Source: an uncultured Rubrobacteraceae bacterium
GTDB lineage: Bacteria; Actinomycetota; Rubrobacteria; Rubrobacterales; Rubrobacteraceae
Assembly: GCA_902806075.1 (NCBI GenBank)
Contig: CADCVG010000035.1
Span: 1 to 40,629, forward strand
Length of the DNA: 40,629 nucleotides
Direction: 5' to 3'
In this document: positions 1-7,769 of the stretch, in pieces
Layout: each line of letters begins with the position of its first letter
How positions within the stretch are numbered: position 1 is the stretch's first letter
Made by a program: the position numbers and the translations under genes
Notes under the pieces: model-generated
What the model was told of the DNA's origin: nothing
The model's input: only the letters and a program-made list of their open reading frames with translations
Databases searched by the model: none

Positions 1-150
1 GAGCCCCAGGAGCGCGCTCCCGCCGCCCGCCGCGACACCTACGCCCGCGAGGGTACCGACGAGCACCCCCGCCGGTACGGGGAGCCGGTGACCCAGAGAA
101 GCTCCCGCGGCCCCGAAGACCAGAACGACCACAGCGGCGACGAGGCTAAT
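1..150 (-). CDS. Partial membrane protein, possibly AbrB-like (N-terminal part only)
   Basis: A minus-strand frame continues from the stop of the LysE gene to the window edge and encodes a hydrophobic segment followed by GHRLPVPAGVLVGTLAGVG, which resembles the small-residue-rich helices of the AbrB/putative ammonia monooxygenase membrane family. Only about 50 residues are visible, so the family is a guess. No ATG lies in this frame. An AAGGAG Shine-Dalgarno sequence ends 8 nt before an ATT codon at 150, and the next standard start is GTG at 132-130, without a visible ribosome site. The coordinates use the ATT. The gene lies about 60 bp downstream of the LysE gene on the same strand and may be cotranscribed with it. 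Confidence 0.35.
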   Translation of the reverse strand, partial: MSLVAAVVVLVFGAAGASLGHRLPVPAGVLVGTLAGVGVAAGGGSALLGL

Positions 151-213
151 ACGCGCATCTCCTTCCGCTCGGAGAGACCAGGCGTAGCGGCACGGCTCCC
201 CAACTCGTCCGGG

Positions 214-840
214 TTACCGACGTTCTGGAAGGGCGAGCCGGATACCGAGACCGATCAGGACGCTGCCCGTCAGCCAGCGCAGGTAGTCCGCGAAGCTGGG
301 CCTGCTCCTCAACCAGTCTCCGAGGCTCCCGGAGAAGTAGCCGAGGACGCTGAAGATTATCCAGGTGAGCAGCGCGAAGGTCAGGCCGAGGACCAGGAGC
401 TGCGTGGTCGCGTCACCCGCCGGGTTTGCGAACTGCGGCAAGAAGGCCAGGAAGAAGAGTGCGACCTTGGGGTTGAGCACGTTCGAGGCGACGCCCTGAA
501 AGAAGACGCTCCTCAGTCTTGCTGGGACCGCCTCTCCGGAGACGACGAAGCTCTCCCTACTCAAGAGCGTCTTTATTCCGAGGTAGATCAGGTACGCAGC
601 ACCCACGTACTTTACGACCAGAAAGGCTGTGGCGGACTGCTGGAGCAACGCCGAGAGCCCGACCGCCGCGAAGACCGAGTGGACGACGAGCCCGAGACTT
701 GCGCCCGCCGCCGAGACCAGAGCAGCCCCGCGACCCTGCGCGATGCCGCGGGTGAGCACGAGGATGTTGTCCGGCCCCGGTGCGACTATAAGCGCCAGCG
801 AAGCCGTAAGGAACAGGATCAGGTTCATCTCTCGCAGCAC
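214..840 (-). CDS. LysE/RhtB family amino-acid or metabolite exporter
   Basis: A 208-residue integral membrane protein of the usual length for the LysE/RhtB (threonine/homoserine efflux) family. The family signature is visible near the N-terminus as APGPDNILVLTRG (about residues 20-32), followed by a small-residue-rich helix, YLIYLGI and SNVLNPKVALFFLAFLPQF, and about six hydrophobic segments. The family exports amino acids such as lysine, threonine or homoserine across the cytoplasmic membrane; the substrate cannot be read here. The GTG start at 840 is preferred because AAAGGGGG lies 5 nt upstream; an ATG four codons in lacks a comparable site. The partial membrane gene follows on the same strand. 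Confidence 0.9.
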   Translation of the reverse strand: MLREMNLILFLTASLALIVAPGPDNILVLTRGIAQGRGAALVSAAGASLGLVVHSVFAAVGLSALLQQSATAFLVVKYVGAAYLIYLGIKTLLSRESFVVSGEAVPARLRSVFFQGVASNVLNPKVALFFLAFLPQFANPAGDATTQLLVLGLTFALLTWIIFSVLGYFSGSLGDWLRSRPSFADYLRWLTGSVLIGLGIRLALPERR

Positions 841-980
841 GGCAACCCCCTTTACGCGAATCTTCGAACACCTTCACATCCTCTCACGACCACCCCCCGT
901 ACTGGATCAGCCGCGAACGCCCCTCCGGGACACCAGAGGGTCATAGAGAGGCATTCTGACAGATCGCCGGTTGTCGAAAG

Positions 981-2831
981 CTACTCTACCGTAACGCTCT
1001 TGGCGAGGTTGCGGGGCTTGTCTACGTCGAGGCCACGGGCCTTGGCGACGTGGTAGGCGAGTAGCTGCAACGGGACAGTCGAGACGAGCGGGCTGAGTAT
1101 CTCTGGCATCTCCGGCACCGGTAGCACGACGCGCGCCACGCGCCCGGCCTTGTCGCCCTCGCGGGCTATGGCTATTACGCGCGCTCCACGGGCGACGGTC
1201 TCCTCGACGTTTGAGAGGGTCTTCTCGCGTAAGGTACCCTCGCCGAGGACGGCGACGACCGGGCACTGCTCGTCGACGAGGGCTATGGGACCGTGCTTCA
1301 TCTCGCCGGCCGGGTAGCCCTCGGCAGGGAGGTAGGAGATCTCCTTTAGCTTCAACGCCCCCTCTAGCGCCGCCGGGTACAGGTGCCCCCGCCCCAAGAA
1401 CAGCGCGCACCGCGCCCCCGCAAAGACCTCGACGGCCTCCCCGACCCGCCCCTCCAGCAGCCCCAGAGCCTCCTCGACCTTCTCAGGCGAACGCCTCAAG
1501 CCCAGCCCGATCTCCGCAAGCTCCTCCGCGGGTCGGGAGCCCCGCGTCCCCGCTAGCTCCAGCGCCAGCAGGTACAGACCCGCGACCTGCGTAAGGAAGG
1601 TCTTCGTCGCGGCGACCCCGACCTCGGGACCGGCCTTCGTAAGGAGTACGGCGTCGGCCTCGCGCGTGATGAGCGAGCCTTGCGTATTCGTCACCGCGAG
1701 TACGCGGGCGCCGAACCCGCGCGCCGCCTCGACGGCGGCCAGGGTGTCGGTCGTCTCCCCGCTCTGGCTTATGGCGACGACGAGGGTACGCTCGTCGCCG
1801 ACGGGGTCGGCGTAGCGGTACTCGCTCGCCACCGCGACCTCGACGGGCAAGCGGGCGAGCCGCTCGATAGCGTACTTGCCGAGTAGCCCCGCGTGGTACG
1901 CCGTGCCACACGCGACTACGACTATGCGCTCTATCCCCGAAAGGTCGAAGTTTAGTTCGGAGAGGTCCACGGCGCCGCCGGCGTCGAGACGGCCGGCGAG
2001 GGTAGCCTGAAGGGCGGCGGGTTGTTCGTGGATCTCCTTTAGCATGAAGTCCTCGTAGCCTCCGAGCTCTATAGCCTCGGCACTCCAGTCGACCTCGAAG
2101 GTCTCCCGCTCGACGGGCTGGCCGTAGAGGGTCTGTATCTCGACCGAGGAGTCGGTGAGTGTCACGATCTCCCCGTTCTCCACGAAGAGGAACCGTCTCG
2201 TATTGCCGAGCAGGGCCTGCACCGCGCTCGCCAGGAAGTTCTCCCCCTCCCCGAGCCCCACGACCAGCGGGCTCTGGTGCCGCGCCGCGACGATGGTCTC
2301 CGGCTCCGTAGCGCTCATCGCCGCGACCGCGAACGATCCCTCCAGCCGCTTCAACGTCCCCGCTAACGCCTCTTTCAACGCCTCCCCGGCCGCCACCCTC
2401 TCGGCCAGGAGGTGCGCGATGACCTCCGTGTCCGTCTCCGAACGGAACTCGCGGCCGCGCCCCTTTAGCTCCTCCCGCAGCTCCACGTGGTTCTCGATGA
2501 TGCCGTTGTGTACCACCGCGACCTCGGGCCCAAGCGGGTCGCCGCCGCCCGTATGGGGATGTGCGTTAGCCTCGCTCGGCCGCCCGTGCGTCGCCCAACG
2601 AGTATGCCCTACCCCTGCCCGCACCTTGAAGAAGTCTCCGTCCCTCCGGCCCATGACGCTGGTGAGGTTGGCTAGCGGGCCTACCTCTTTAGCCGTCTCG
2701 ATGCGGCCCGTCTCCGGCAGCGCCAGGGCGAGGCCCGCCGAGTCGTAGCCCCGGTACTCCAGGTTCTTCAGACCGTCGAGCAAGACCTCGACGCACCGCT
2801 CCTTGCCAACGTAACCGACGATCCCGCACAT
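981..2831 (-). CDS. glmS: Glutamine--fructose-6-phosphate aminotransferase (isomerizing)
   Basis: A 616-residue cytosolic enzyme that makes glucosamine-6-phosphate from fructose-6-phosphate and glutamine, the entry step to UDP-GlcNAc and peptidoglycan. The start MCGIVGYVG places the glutaminase nucleophile Cys2 directly after the initiator Met. The class II glutaminase domain spans about residues 2-225, with HTRWATHG and the GIIEN motif. Two SIS sugar-isomerase domains follow (about 290-420 and 455-590), with SQSGETTDT and ending DKPRNLAKSVTVE, the usual C-terminal signature. A longer open frame exists upstream, but ATG 2831 has GAGGAGG about 5 nt before it and fits the family. A glmS ribozyme lies in the leader, so product feedback on the mRNA is expected. 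Confidence 0.98.
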   Translation of the reverse strand: MCGIVGYVGKERCVEVLLDGLKNLEYRGYDSAGLALALPETGRIETAKEVGPLANLTSVMGRRDGDFFKVRAGVGHTRWATHGRPSEANAHPHTGGGDPLGPEVAVVHNGIIENHVELREELKGRGREFRSETDTEVIAHLLAERVAAGEALKEALAGTLKRLEGSFAVAAMSATEPETIVAARHQSPLVVGLGEGENFLASAVQALLGNTRRFLFVENGEIVTLTDSSVEIQTLYGQPVERETFEVDWSAEAIELGGYEDFMLKEIHEQPAALQATLAGRLDAGGAVDLSELNFDLSGIERIVVVACGTAYHAGLLGKYAIERLARLPVEVAVASEYRYADPVGDERTLVVAISQSGETTDTLAAVEAARGFGARVLAVTNTQGSLITREADAVLLTKAGPEVGVAATKTFLTQVAGLYLLALELAGTRGSRPAEELAEIGLGLRRSPEKVEEALGLLEGRVGEAVEVFAGARCALFLGRGHLYPAALEGALKLKEISYLPAEGYPAGEMKHGPIALVDEQCPVVAVLGEGTLREKTLSNVEETVARGARVIAIAREGDKAGRVARVVLPVPEMPEILSPLVSTVPLQLLAYHVAKARGLDVDKPRNLAKSVTVE

Positions 2832-2933
2832 ATACGCCTCCTCTACGCGCCCCGGTACACAGCCCGAAGCAACAATGTTTCCGGGGAACCCGAAGGAGGC
2901 AAAGAGAAGCAATGGTATTACCCGGGCGTGGGA

Positions 2934-3080
2934 GGCGCTTTGTCCCCGGCGTCGCCGCCGGAATTTGTCGCCGCCCTATCGACCGCCCGTCTGCCGAGAC
3001 GCACCCGCCGAATAACTCGATGAACGTCTGCCTCGTCAACTCCCTCCGCCCGGTGGGCTCGGGGAGTCCTGGCGCTTTGT
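2934..3080 (-). promoter_or_regulatory. glmS ribozyme (glucosamine-6-phosphate-activated self-cleaving riboswitch)
   Basis: About 100 nt upstream of glmS the minus strand carries the conserved glmS ribozyme core in order. The cleavage-site motif AGCGCCAGGAC has G+1 at 3075, so cleavage would fall between 3076 and 3075. A P1 stem ACTCCC/GGGAGT pairs 3062-3067 with 3039-3044. Then come TTGACGAGG (3039-3031), a P2a-like pairing AGACG/CGTCT (3029-3025 with 3001-2997) enclosing CATCGAG and TTCGGCGG, and a distal stem with a GCGA tetraloop. In this class glucosamine-6-phosphate acts as cofactor for self-cleavage, which destabilises glmS mRNA. The 3' boundary is approximate. No other gene is supported in the leader region 2832-3255. 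Confidence 0.93.
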
Positions 3081-3255
3081 GTTTCGCTCCTTCTTGCCGA
3101 CCTCTTGCAGGTCCCACTTGTCTACAAGCCCTTTATCGACCGTACCGTGTCTTTACTCTAGCGATCCTCCGATCTCCGCAAACTACACGGCTTTAATGTA
3201 ATCCGTCGGGGGCGGAAAGGAAAGGGCGAAATCCGAAAGCCACAACGGGTTGTGG

Positions 3256-3705
3256 TCAGGAGCGTAGCACGATAATAGCACCTGTGACGACGAGGACGGC
3301 GCCGCCGAGCCTCGGGAGAGTAATGGGGTGGACAGGCAGGTTGAGCAGACCGAACTGATCGAGGATGATGGAGGCGAGCACCTGTCCCGAGATGATGAAT
3401 CCTATGGTGGTCACCGCCCCGAGGCGCGGGGTCAGAATGATGGAGGCGGCCACGTAGAACGCCCCGAGAAAGCCCCCGGCCCACGCCCACCACGGCGCCC
3501 CGGAGAGGCCGGCGAGGGTCGGCGTCCCCTCGCGCGCCACGAGGACGGCCACGAGGAGCGCTATAGTCCCGACGAAGAACGAGAGGGCCGCCGCCGTTAT
3601 AGGCCCGCCGACCGCCCCGCGCAACTGGGCGTTGACCGCGAACTGCACCGGCACCGCCGTCCCCGCCACCAGAGCCACCAACACCAGGATCCACTCCGCC
3701 CTCAT
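3256..3705 (-). CDS. DMT superfamily transporter, YdcZ/DUF606 type
   Basis: A 149-residue protein with five predicted hydrophobic helices. It shows the pattern of the small YdcZ (DUF606) branch of the drug/metabolite transporters: PVQFAVNAQLRGAVGGPI near the N-terminus, PWWAWAGGFLGAFYVAASI in the middle, and GFIISGQVLASIILDQFGLL towards the C-terminus. The family's substrates are mostly unknown. Three in-frame ATGs are available (3729, 3720, 3705); 3705 is chosen because AGAGGAG lies just before it and the extra residues of the longer forms are charged and atypical. It stands alone, upstream of the glmS leader on the same strand. Confidence 0.85.
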   Translation of the reverse strand: MRAEWILVLVALVAGTAVPVQFAVNAQLRGAVGGPITAAALSFFVGTIALLVAVLVAREGTPTLAGLSGAPWWAWAGGFLGAFYVAASIILTPRLGAVTTIGFIISGQVLASIILDQFGLLNLPVHPITLPRLGGAVLVVTGAIIVLRS

Positions 3706-3868
3706 CGTTCTCCTCTTCATTGTCGCCATCGTGTGTACGACATACTCTACTTGCTCTCCCGGCCCTCCGGCGTCCGGTCGCCGGTAGGGACGACGACCGA
3801 TCCCCGTGTTGGTCGGGTCTTCCGGCCGTCTCCACCACGAGCAGCGGCATATCCGCTACGATTCGGGC

Positions 3869-4375
3869 ATGGAGAGACGAACCGAAAAGGGCGCCCCGGG
3901 CGGTACCGGCTTCACCGTCCGTCCCGGCAGGCGCAACGACGCCACCGAGGCGGCTCGGCTATGGGTACGGAGCGCCGAGGAGCACACCCTCTACGACCCC
4001 GTATACACCACCGCTCCCAACGCCGAGAAGGTCATGCGCCGCTTCCTCGCCGACCTCTCCGGCAGCTCCCACTCCTGCCTCTTCGTCGCCGAGATCGACG
4101 GCGAGGTCATTGGCTTCCTCTCCGGCGAGCTGCGCGAGGGCTCTCCCGCTTTCAAACCCAAGACCTGGGCCGCCGTCGAAGACATCTACGTCGTTCCCGC
4201 CCACCGCAGCCTCGGCATAGGCCGCGCCCTCGTCGAAGAGTGCAACAAGTGGGCCCACGAGAAAGGCGCCAACGGCGTCTCCTTACAAGTCGCCGCCGGC
4301 AACCTCCGCGCCCGCAAGTTCTACGAGCGGCTGGGCTTCCACGAAGTTTCGGTATACGAAGTGAAGGAATTTTAG
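3869..4375 (+). CDS. GNAT family N-acetyltransferase
   Basis: A 168-residue GNAT-fold enzyme. Acetyl-CoA binding motif A is visible as VEDIYVVPAHRSLGIGRALV, with the Gly-rich pyrophosphate loop, followed by motif B NLRARKFYERLGF. These are diagnostic of acetyl-CoA-dependent transferases; the acceptor is unknown. ATG 3869 is used: the open frame reaches back to 3806, but the extra 21 residues have no domain character. No strong Shine-Dalgarno sequence is seen. The gene is on the plus strand between the YdcZ gene (divergent) and the VOC pseudogene. Confidence 0.85.
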   Translation: MERRTEKGAPGGTGFTVRPGRRNDATEAARLWVRSAEEHTLYDPVYTTAPNAEKVMRRFLADLSGSSHSCLFVAEIDGEVIGFLSGELREGSPAFKPKTWAAVEDIYVVPAHRSLGIGRALVEECNKWAHEKGANGVSLQVAAGNLRARKFYERLGFHEVSVYEVKEF

Positions 4376-4555
4376 GGCAGCCAGTTACACAGGTGTTCGG
4401 CAAGAGGCGTGGTCAAAGCGTGCTCGCCTCGCCGTTCAATCCCTGACCCTCAACGAGTATGCGGCGCTTCTCGGCCACGGTCTTTCTACTCGAGAACCAG
4501 GAATATCCTCGTAGACTTGCGGCATGGTCTCTTGGCCGGTCGGAAGGAGGAACGG

Positions 4556-4938
4556 ATGAGCAAGAGAGAACGTTACGCGCCGGGGACCTTCTGTCGACGT
4601 GGCAACGACCGATCCAGCGGGTGCCAGGATCTTCTACAGCGAGTTGTTCGGCTGGGAGGCGGAGCTTATAGAGGCGGACGGCAAGCTGGTCTACGTAAAC
4701 ACCAAGAACGCCGGTTCTCAAAACGAGGGCAACATGCCGACGGCGGAGCAGCGCGACGGCGCGCCGCCTTACTGGCTCGCCTACTTCACGGTCTCTTCGT
4801 GCGACGGCGTCGCCGCGAAGGTACGGGGGCTGGACGGCGAGGTGCTGACCGTTTGAAGTTCCGGCAGGCCGGGTCGCGGTCTTACGAGATCCCCAGGGCG
4901 CGTCGTTCGCGCTCTTCGAGGATGAGACAGACGACTGA
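4556..4938 (+). pseudogene. Frameshifted VOC (glyoxalase/bleomycin-resistance fold) protein
   Basis: A good ribosome site (GGAAGGAGG, 5 nt before ATG 4556) introduces MSKRERYAPGTFC. The frame then shifts: the continuation VDVATTDPAGARIFYSELFG is read in another frame from about 4595. A second shift near 4850, just after GEVLT, moves to a frame reading FEVPAGRVAVLRDPQGASFA and stopping at 4938. Joined, the three pieces give about 128 residues, the normal length of a single VOC domain. Two independent frame breaks make this a decayed gene unless there are sequencing errors. The intact relatives include glyoxalase- and hydroxylase-like proteins; the substrate is unknown. Confidence 0.8.
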
Positions 4939-5004
4939 GGGCGCTATGTCCCGCTCCGTCCTGACGGGCTGCGCCGCTTCCCCTTTACAACACAATCGGG
5001 CTGT

Positions 5005-5451
5005 TCACAGCTCGTATGAGGCAGAGAGCACTCGCACGCCCTCCTCGGGCTCGAAGCCCGCAGCCTCGTAGAACGCCGCCGCCACGTTATCGGTCTGGAC
5101 CTCGACGTAAGAGACGCCGCGTGCTCTGCACCGCTCCCCTACCGCCTCGATCAGCGCCCTCCCAACACCCTGTCGCCTCGCCTCCGGCCTCACGTAGAGG
5201 TCTTCGATGCTGGCAAAGAGGCCGCTGGCGGAGATGTTGATCCGGAAGGCGAGCACGGCCACCCCGACGACGCGCCCCTCCGATCGAGCCACGAGCACCT
5301 CCATGTCCCCCCTCTCGACGGCCCGCGCGAGAAGCCCGGCGAACGAAGAGGGCACGAACTCGCCTTCCCTCAAAAACTCTTCGATAAATGCGAGGGGTTC
5401 GACGAGCTCGTCAGGGGCGGCGGGGCCCTCTATCCGGTACTCCGGCGTCAA
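5005..5451 (-). CDS. GNAT family N-acetyltransferase
   Basis: A 148-residue acetyltransferase. Motif A is seen as [20 protein letters not shown] and motif B as [12 protein letters not shown]; the N-terminal half ([14 protein letters not shown]) matches the helical start of the fold. The substrate is unknown. The proposed start is TTG at 5451, whose last two bases overlap the stop of the threonine aldolase gene (TTGA). Longer readings run through that gene and have no domain content. Expression probably depends on translational coupling. It is the last gene of the acyP-rnhC-ltaE run. Confidence 0.8.
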   Translation of the reverse strand: MTPEYRIEGPAAPDELVEPLAFIEEFLREGEFVPSSFAGLLARAVERGDMEVLVARSEGRVVGVAVLAFRINISASGLFASIEDLYVRPEARRQGVGRALIEAVGERCRARGVSYVEVQTDNVAAAFYEAAGFEPEEGVRVLSASYEL

Positions 5452-6467
5452 CGTTCGAGAGCGGCGGAGTTGAGCCTGGAGGCTGCCTCCACCACGGCGT
5501 CTATCTCTCCATCGCCGACGTCGAGGTGGGTGACGAGACGGATGGTGCTCTCGCTCCGGGGGGTGGCGAGCACGCCTTCGCGGGCGAGCGCTCGCAGGAA
5601 CTCCTCCGCCTCTCTTACCTCGACGAGGACGATGTTCGTCTCGGGCTCCTCTACCCGATAACCGGCTCGATCGAGGCCGGCGGCGAGCTTCTTTGCGCGC
5701 TCGTGGTCCTCGGCGAGCCTCTCGATGTGATGCTCGAAGGCGTAGAGGGAGGCGGCGGCTATTACCCCCGCCTGGCGCATTCCGCCGCCGAACGCCTTGC
5801 GGGCGCGTCTGGCCTCCCGGATCGTCTCTTCGTCCCCGGCGAGCAGGGAGCCCACGGGCGCGCCGAGGCCCTTGGAGGAGCAGACGGAGACCGTGTCGGC
5901 GTGCTCGCACCACTCGCGTGCAGGGGTGCTGGTCGCAACCGCGGCGTTAAAGAGCCGCGCCCCGTCGAGATGCACCTTGAGGCCGAGGGTCCGCGCCTCG
6001 GCGGCGACGGCGGCGAAGCCCTCCAGCGGGAGGATCCTACCCCCCGCGACGTTGTGAGTGTTCTCCAGGCACAGGAGCTTTGGACGGGGGAAGTGAACGT
6101 TCTCGGGACGGACGGCGGCTCTGAGGGCCTCCGGGCTCACGACGCCTCTCTCGCCGGAGAGGGGCCTCACCTGAACGCCGGAGAGGAGGGCGGGGGCGCC
6201 GGCTTCGTAGTTGAAGATGTGGGCGGCCTCGTGCAGGATCACCTCGTCCCCCCGGTTCGTGCCAAGGTACAGCCCGATCTGATTTGTCATCGTCCCCGAC
6301 GGACAGTAGATCGCCGCCTCCTTGCCCAGGAGCTCCGCTACGTACTCCTCCAGCCGATTTACCGTCGGGTCCTCCCCAAATACGTCGTCCCCAACAGGCG
6401 CCCCGGCCATCGCCCGGCGCATCGCCTCCGTCGGCCGGGTCACCGTGTCGCTACGAAGATCAATCAC
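5448..6467 (-). CDS. ltaE: Low-specificity L-threonine aldolase
   Basis: A 339-residue PLP-dependent fold-type I enzyme that cleaves L-threonine or L-allo-threonine to glycine and acetaldehyde. Family hallmarks are the start [34 protein letters not shown], the PSGTMTNQ segment, the PLP Asp region [12 protein letters not shown], and the lysine that forms the Schiff base in [14 protein letters not shown] (about residue 200). The start is GTG 6467 with AGGGAG about 5 nt upstream. It lies 9 nt after rnhC and overlaps the following GNAT gene by a TTGA start/stop, so it is part of a four-gene run. Confidence 0.95.
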   Translation of the reverse strand: MIDLRSDTVTRPTEAMRRAMAGAPVGDDVFGEDPTVNRLEEYVAELLGKEAAIYCPSGTMTNQIGLYLGTNRGDEVILHEAAHIFNYEAGAPALLSGVQVRPLSGERGVVSPEALRAAVRPENVHFPRPKLLCLENTHNVAGGRILPLEGFAAVAAEARTLGLKVHLDGARLFNAAVATSTPAREWCEHADTVSVCSSKGLGAPVGSLLAGDEETIREARRARKAFGGGMRQAGVIAAASLYAFEHHIERLAEDHERAKKLAAGLDRAGYRVEEPETNIVLVEVREAEEFLRALAREGVLATPRSESTIRLVTHLDVGDGEIDAVVEAASRLNSAALER

Positions 6468-6476
6468 GCAAGCTCC

Positions 6477-7391
6477 CTACCCCACTATCCGTTTCGTCGT
6501 AGCAAAGCTTACCTTCGCCACATCCTTCAGCCCCTCCATCCCCCGCTCCGCATGGACTCGCCGTCCCGCCCCGATTACGTGTGTCGCCCCCCGGGGCAAC
6601 TCGAACCCAACCAACCCGGAGAGCCGGTCCATCTCCTCCAACTGCCGCCCCCGCGCCAGGATGGAGGCCGCCGCCACCGCGGCATCGTCCTCTGCCCGCG
6701 TCCTCACCTCCAGCCGCACCCCCTCCGGCACGAAAGGCTCCAGATAAGACCTGGCGGCACCGGCATACTCGTCGACAACCACAACCTCAACCTCACCTTT
6801 AAGTTCGCTTATGATTCCCGCGTCTACCTCCCCGAGCAGCTTGTTGACGTTGCCGGCCGCGCTTCGCCGCTTCTCGTACTCGCGTGGCGGGAGCGAGAAG
6901 ACGCGTACGTTTCCTGACCCTAGCTCTCTCTCGATGCTCTCCGCCATCAGCTTCGCCTGGCTAGTGCTGAGGTCCTTCGAGTCTCGTACCCCGATCTCTT
7001 GCAGCTTCCGCGCGGCTTCTCGATCCAGGACTCGCACCCCGGCGACGACCAGCGGACCGAAGTAGTCCCCCTTGCCCGACTCGTCGATCCCGAGCCTGGG
7101 CGTGCCGTCGAGGGCTGGGCGATCTCCGGTACGCACACCTCCCGCCCGTCCGCGAGCCGCCCCTCCCCGCGCCAGCCGCCAGTCCTCGATCAGCGTCTTC
7201 AAGACTGAAGATTTACCTCCGGTCGACACTTTCCCCGTGCGGTAGACGTTCAACGGTACGGTGTCGGAGCCGCGGGTCACGCGGTACTGGGTCCCATAGT
7301 CTATGGGACGGACGAAGGAGACCTCGGCCCCCGAGTCATCGAGGAGGCTTTCGAGGTCGCCCGGTACCCCGTTCTTTGGGGCCTCGTTCAA
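6477..7391 (-). CDS. rnhC: Ribonuclease HIII
   Basis: A 304-residue enzyme that cleaves RNA in RNA:DNA hybrids. The N-terminal domain of about 100 residues ([15 protein letters not shown], then [15 protein letters not shown]) corresponds to the substrate-binding domain that separates RNase HIII from HII. The catalytic core begins at [20 protein letters not shown], with the Asp-Glu pair and the GKG motif of RNase HIII; further acidic residues appear in VVVDEYAG and [16 protein letters not shown]. The proposed start is TTG 7391, overlapping the acyP stop as TTGA; the longer frame runs through acyP. Most actinobacteria are better known for RNase HI and HII. Confidence 0.92.
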   Translation of the reverse strand: MNEAPKNGVPGDLESLLDDSGAEVSFVRPIDYGTQYRVTRGSDTVPLNVYRTGKVSTGGKSSVLKTLIEDWRLARGGAARGRAGGVRTGDRPALDGTPRLGIDESGKGDYFGPLVVAGVRVLDREAARKLQEIGVRDSKDLSTSQAKLMAESIERELGSGNVRVFSLPPREYEKRRSAAGNVNKLLGEVDAGIISELKGEVEVVVVDEYAGAARSYLEPFVPEGVRLEVRTRAEDDAAVAAASILARGRQLEEMDRLSGLVGFELPRGATHVIGAGRRVHAERGMEGLKDVAKVSFATTKRIVG

Positions 7392-7666
7392 CGGACCTCG
7401 AAGCCCGAGAGGTCGCCCGAGGGGGCCTCCTTCTCGGTGGAGACGTCCTCGACGTCGGCGCTCGACGGGCCGCTCTTGCACCACTCGACCATCTGGTTCA
7501 CCGTGTCGGGGTCGCCCTCGAAGACCGCCTCCACGTTGCCGTCTCCGGTGTTGCGGACCCAGCCCGCGAGGCCGAGCTTTTCGGCCTCCTGACGCGTCGC
7601 ATCGCGGAAGGATACGCCCTGCACGCGGCCAGAGATCGTTGCGTGTACCCGTTCTTTGTCTGCCAT
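7388..7666 (-). CDS. acyP: Acylphosphatase
   Basis: A 92-residue protein with the complete acylphosphatase pattern: GRVQGVSFR (the phosphate-cradle Arg), then GLAGWVRNTGDGNVEAVFEG containing the catalytic Asn. It hydrolyses carboxyl-phosphate bonds such as acetyl phosphate or 1,3-bisphosphoglycerate in the cytosol. GAGGAG lies about 9 nt before the ATG at 7666. It is the first gene of a leftward run followed with TTGA overlap by rnhC, and is divergent from the glycosyltransferase gene about 100 bp away. Confidence 0.95.
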   Translation of the reverse strand: MADKERVHATISGRVQGVSFRDATRQEAEKLGLAGWVRNTGDGNVEAVFEGDPDTVNQMVEWCKSGPSSADVEDVSTEKEAPSGDLSGFEVR

Positions 7667-7769
7667 GCGGCTGTACTCCTCTTCGAGAGCCTTCGTTCTA
7701 TCCCGGCAAGTTTACCCGTCGTTACTCAAGTTTTGGGCCTTCTCACCGGTTATGCTAGCCTAGCGCATT

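Noticed and set aside
88-1056. Long plus-strand open frame opposite the LysE gene
   Set aside because: It is rich in Arg, Glu and Asp with no domain, and mirrors a clear membrane protein on the minus strand; typical antisense frame of GC-rich coding DNA.
3328-4446. Plus-strand frame of 372 residues across the YdcZ and GNAT genes
   Set aside because: Low-complexity Arg/Pro-rich translation without motifs; both overlapped genes have recognisable families.
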